This document shows, one piece after another, positions 5,012 to 5,117 of a stretch of DNA of 5,117 nt. Origin of the DNA: Bacteroidales bacterium (GTDB lineage: Bacteria; Bacteroidota; Bacteroidia; Bacteroidales; UBA932); assembly GCA_024689525.1 (NCBI GenBank), contig JAILDI010000189.1, positions 1 through 5,117 on the forward strand. The letters run 5' to 3'. Within the stretch, counting starts at the first letter, position 1. Every line of letters starts with the position of its first letter. Below the pieces are notes generated by a model. The model did not search any database. It was not told the DNA's origin and was given only the letters and a program-made list of their open reading frames with translations. A program made the position numbers and the translations under genes.

Positions 5012-5117
5012 ATGATGAGTCCGTTCCTGCCGACATCGAAAAAAGAGATGGAGGCGTTGGGTTGGGAGCAGCCCGACGTCATCCTTTTCATGGGCGACGC
5101 CTACGTCGACCATCCGT
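5012..5117 (+). CDS. ygiQ: YgiQ-family radical SAM protein, N-terminal part (runs off the window)
   Basis: The first 35 codons read [14 protein letters not shown], then [15 protein letters not shown], matching the conserved start of YgiQ-type (UPF0313) radical SAM proteins; the E. coli protein as recalled has FLPMSREEMDQLGW and [17 protein letters not shown]. The full protein is usually 600-750 residues, with a cobalamin-binding-like N-terminal region followed by a radical SAM core binding a 4Fe-4S cluster. Its reaction is not established. ATG 5012 follows directly behind a -7 box; ATG 5015 is an alternative. The window stops one base into codon 36. The next expected part of this same gene, from about residue 56, appears at the opposite end of the window, where it is broken and joined to argS. 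Confidence 0.9.
   Translation, partial: MMSPFLPTSKKEMEALGWEQPDVILFMGDAYVDHP

Noticed and set aside
4727..5113. Minus-strand open frame of 128 codons across the regulator's 3' end and ygiQ start
   Set aside because: It is antisense to the well-supported AraC HTH domain and YgiQ N-terminus, with no homologous features of its own.

Overview
The window comes from a member of the Bacteroidales, plausibly an Alistipes-like gut bacterium, though the genus is inference. The supporting signs are the Bacteroidetes -7 promoter box (TAnnTTTG) ahead of four genes, mostly without Shine-Dalgarno sequences, a FISUMP-type lipoprotein behind a tiny coupled ORF, the Bacteroidales form of YgiQ, and fairly GC-rich housekeeping DNA.

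Layout, all genes on the + strand. (1) 1-253 is a chimeric ORF: about 51 residues from inside the N-terminal part of a YgiQ-type radical SAM protein run in frame into about 32 residues that look like the C-terminus of arginyl-tRNA synthetase. (2) 254-450 is non-coding and is dominated by a 143-bp imperfect palindrome (263-405), followed by a -7 box. (3) 451-1353 encodes a 10-TM EamA/DMT-superfamily transporter. (4) 1354-1479 is a regulatory region with repeated GTTTTGA-CAGTCG-type motifs, a promoter with a G7 tract in its spacer, and a short inverted repeat at the likely transcription start. (5) 1480-1626 is a 48-codon ORF whose TAA stop overlaps the ATG of the next gene. (6) 1626-3209 encodes a secreted lipoprotein with a fimbrillin-like N-terminal region, a FISUMP-like domain and an AT-rich C-terminal beta domain. 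(7) 3257-4960 encodes a membrane-spanning one-component regulator: signal sequence, kelch-like propeller, one TM helix, cytoplasmic AraC-type DNA-binding domain. (8) 5012 to the window end is the 5' end of ygiQ.

The central block (1370-4960) reads as a small surface-lipoprotein locus. A promoter with repeated sites drives the small peptide and the lipoprotein as a translationally coupled pair. The regulator lies next to them with its own promoter box and could sense an extracytoplasmic signal and act on the repeats; that link is inferred from adjacency only.

The most unexpected feature is the pair of ygiQ pieces at the two ends. The right end stops near YgiQ residue 36 and the left end resumes near residue 56, about 60 nt further along the gene, then breaks into argS about 150 nt later. 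This is what a tandem duplication, or an excised circle, of an argS-tail-to-ygiQ segment of about 5.2 kb would look like. An assembly chimera is the main alternative.
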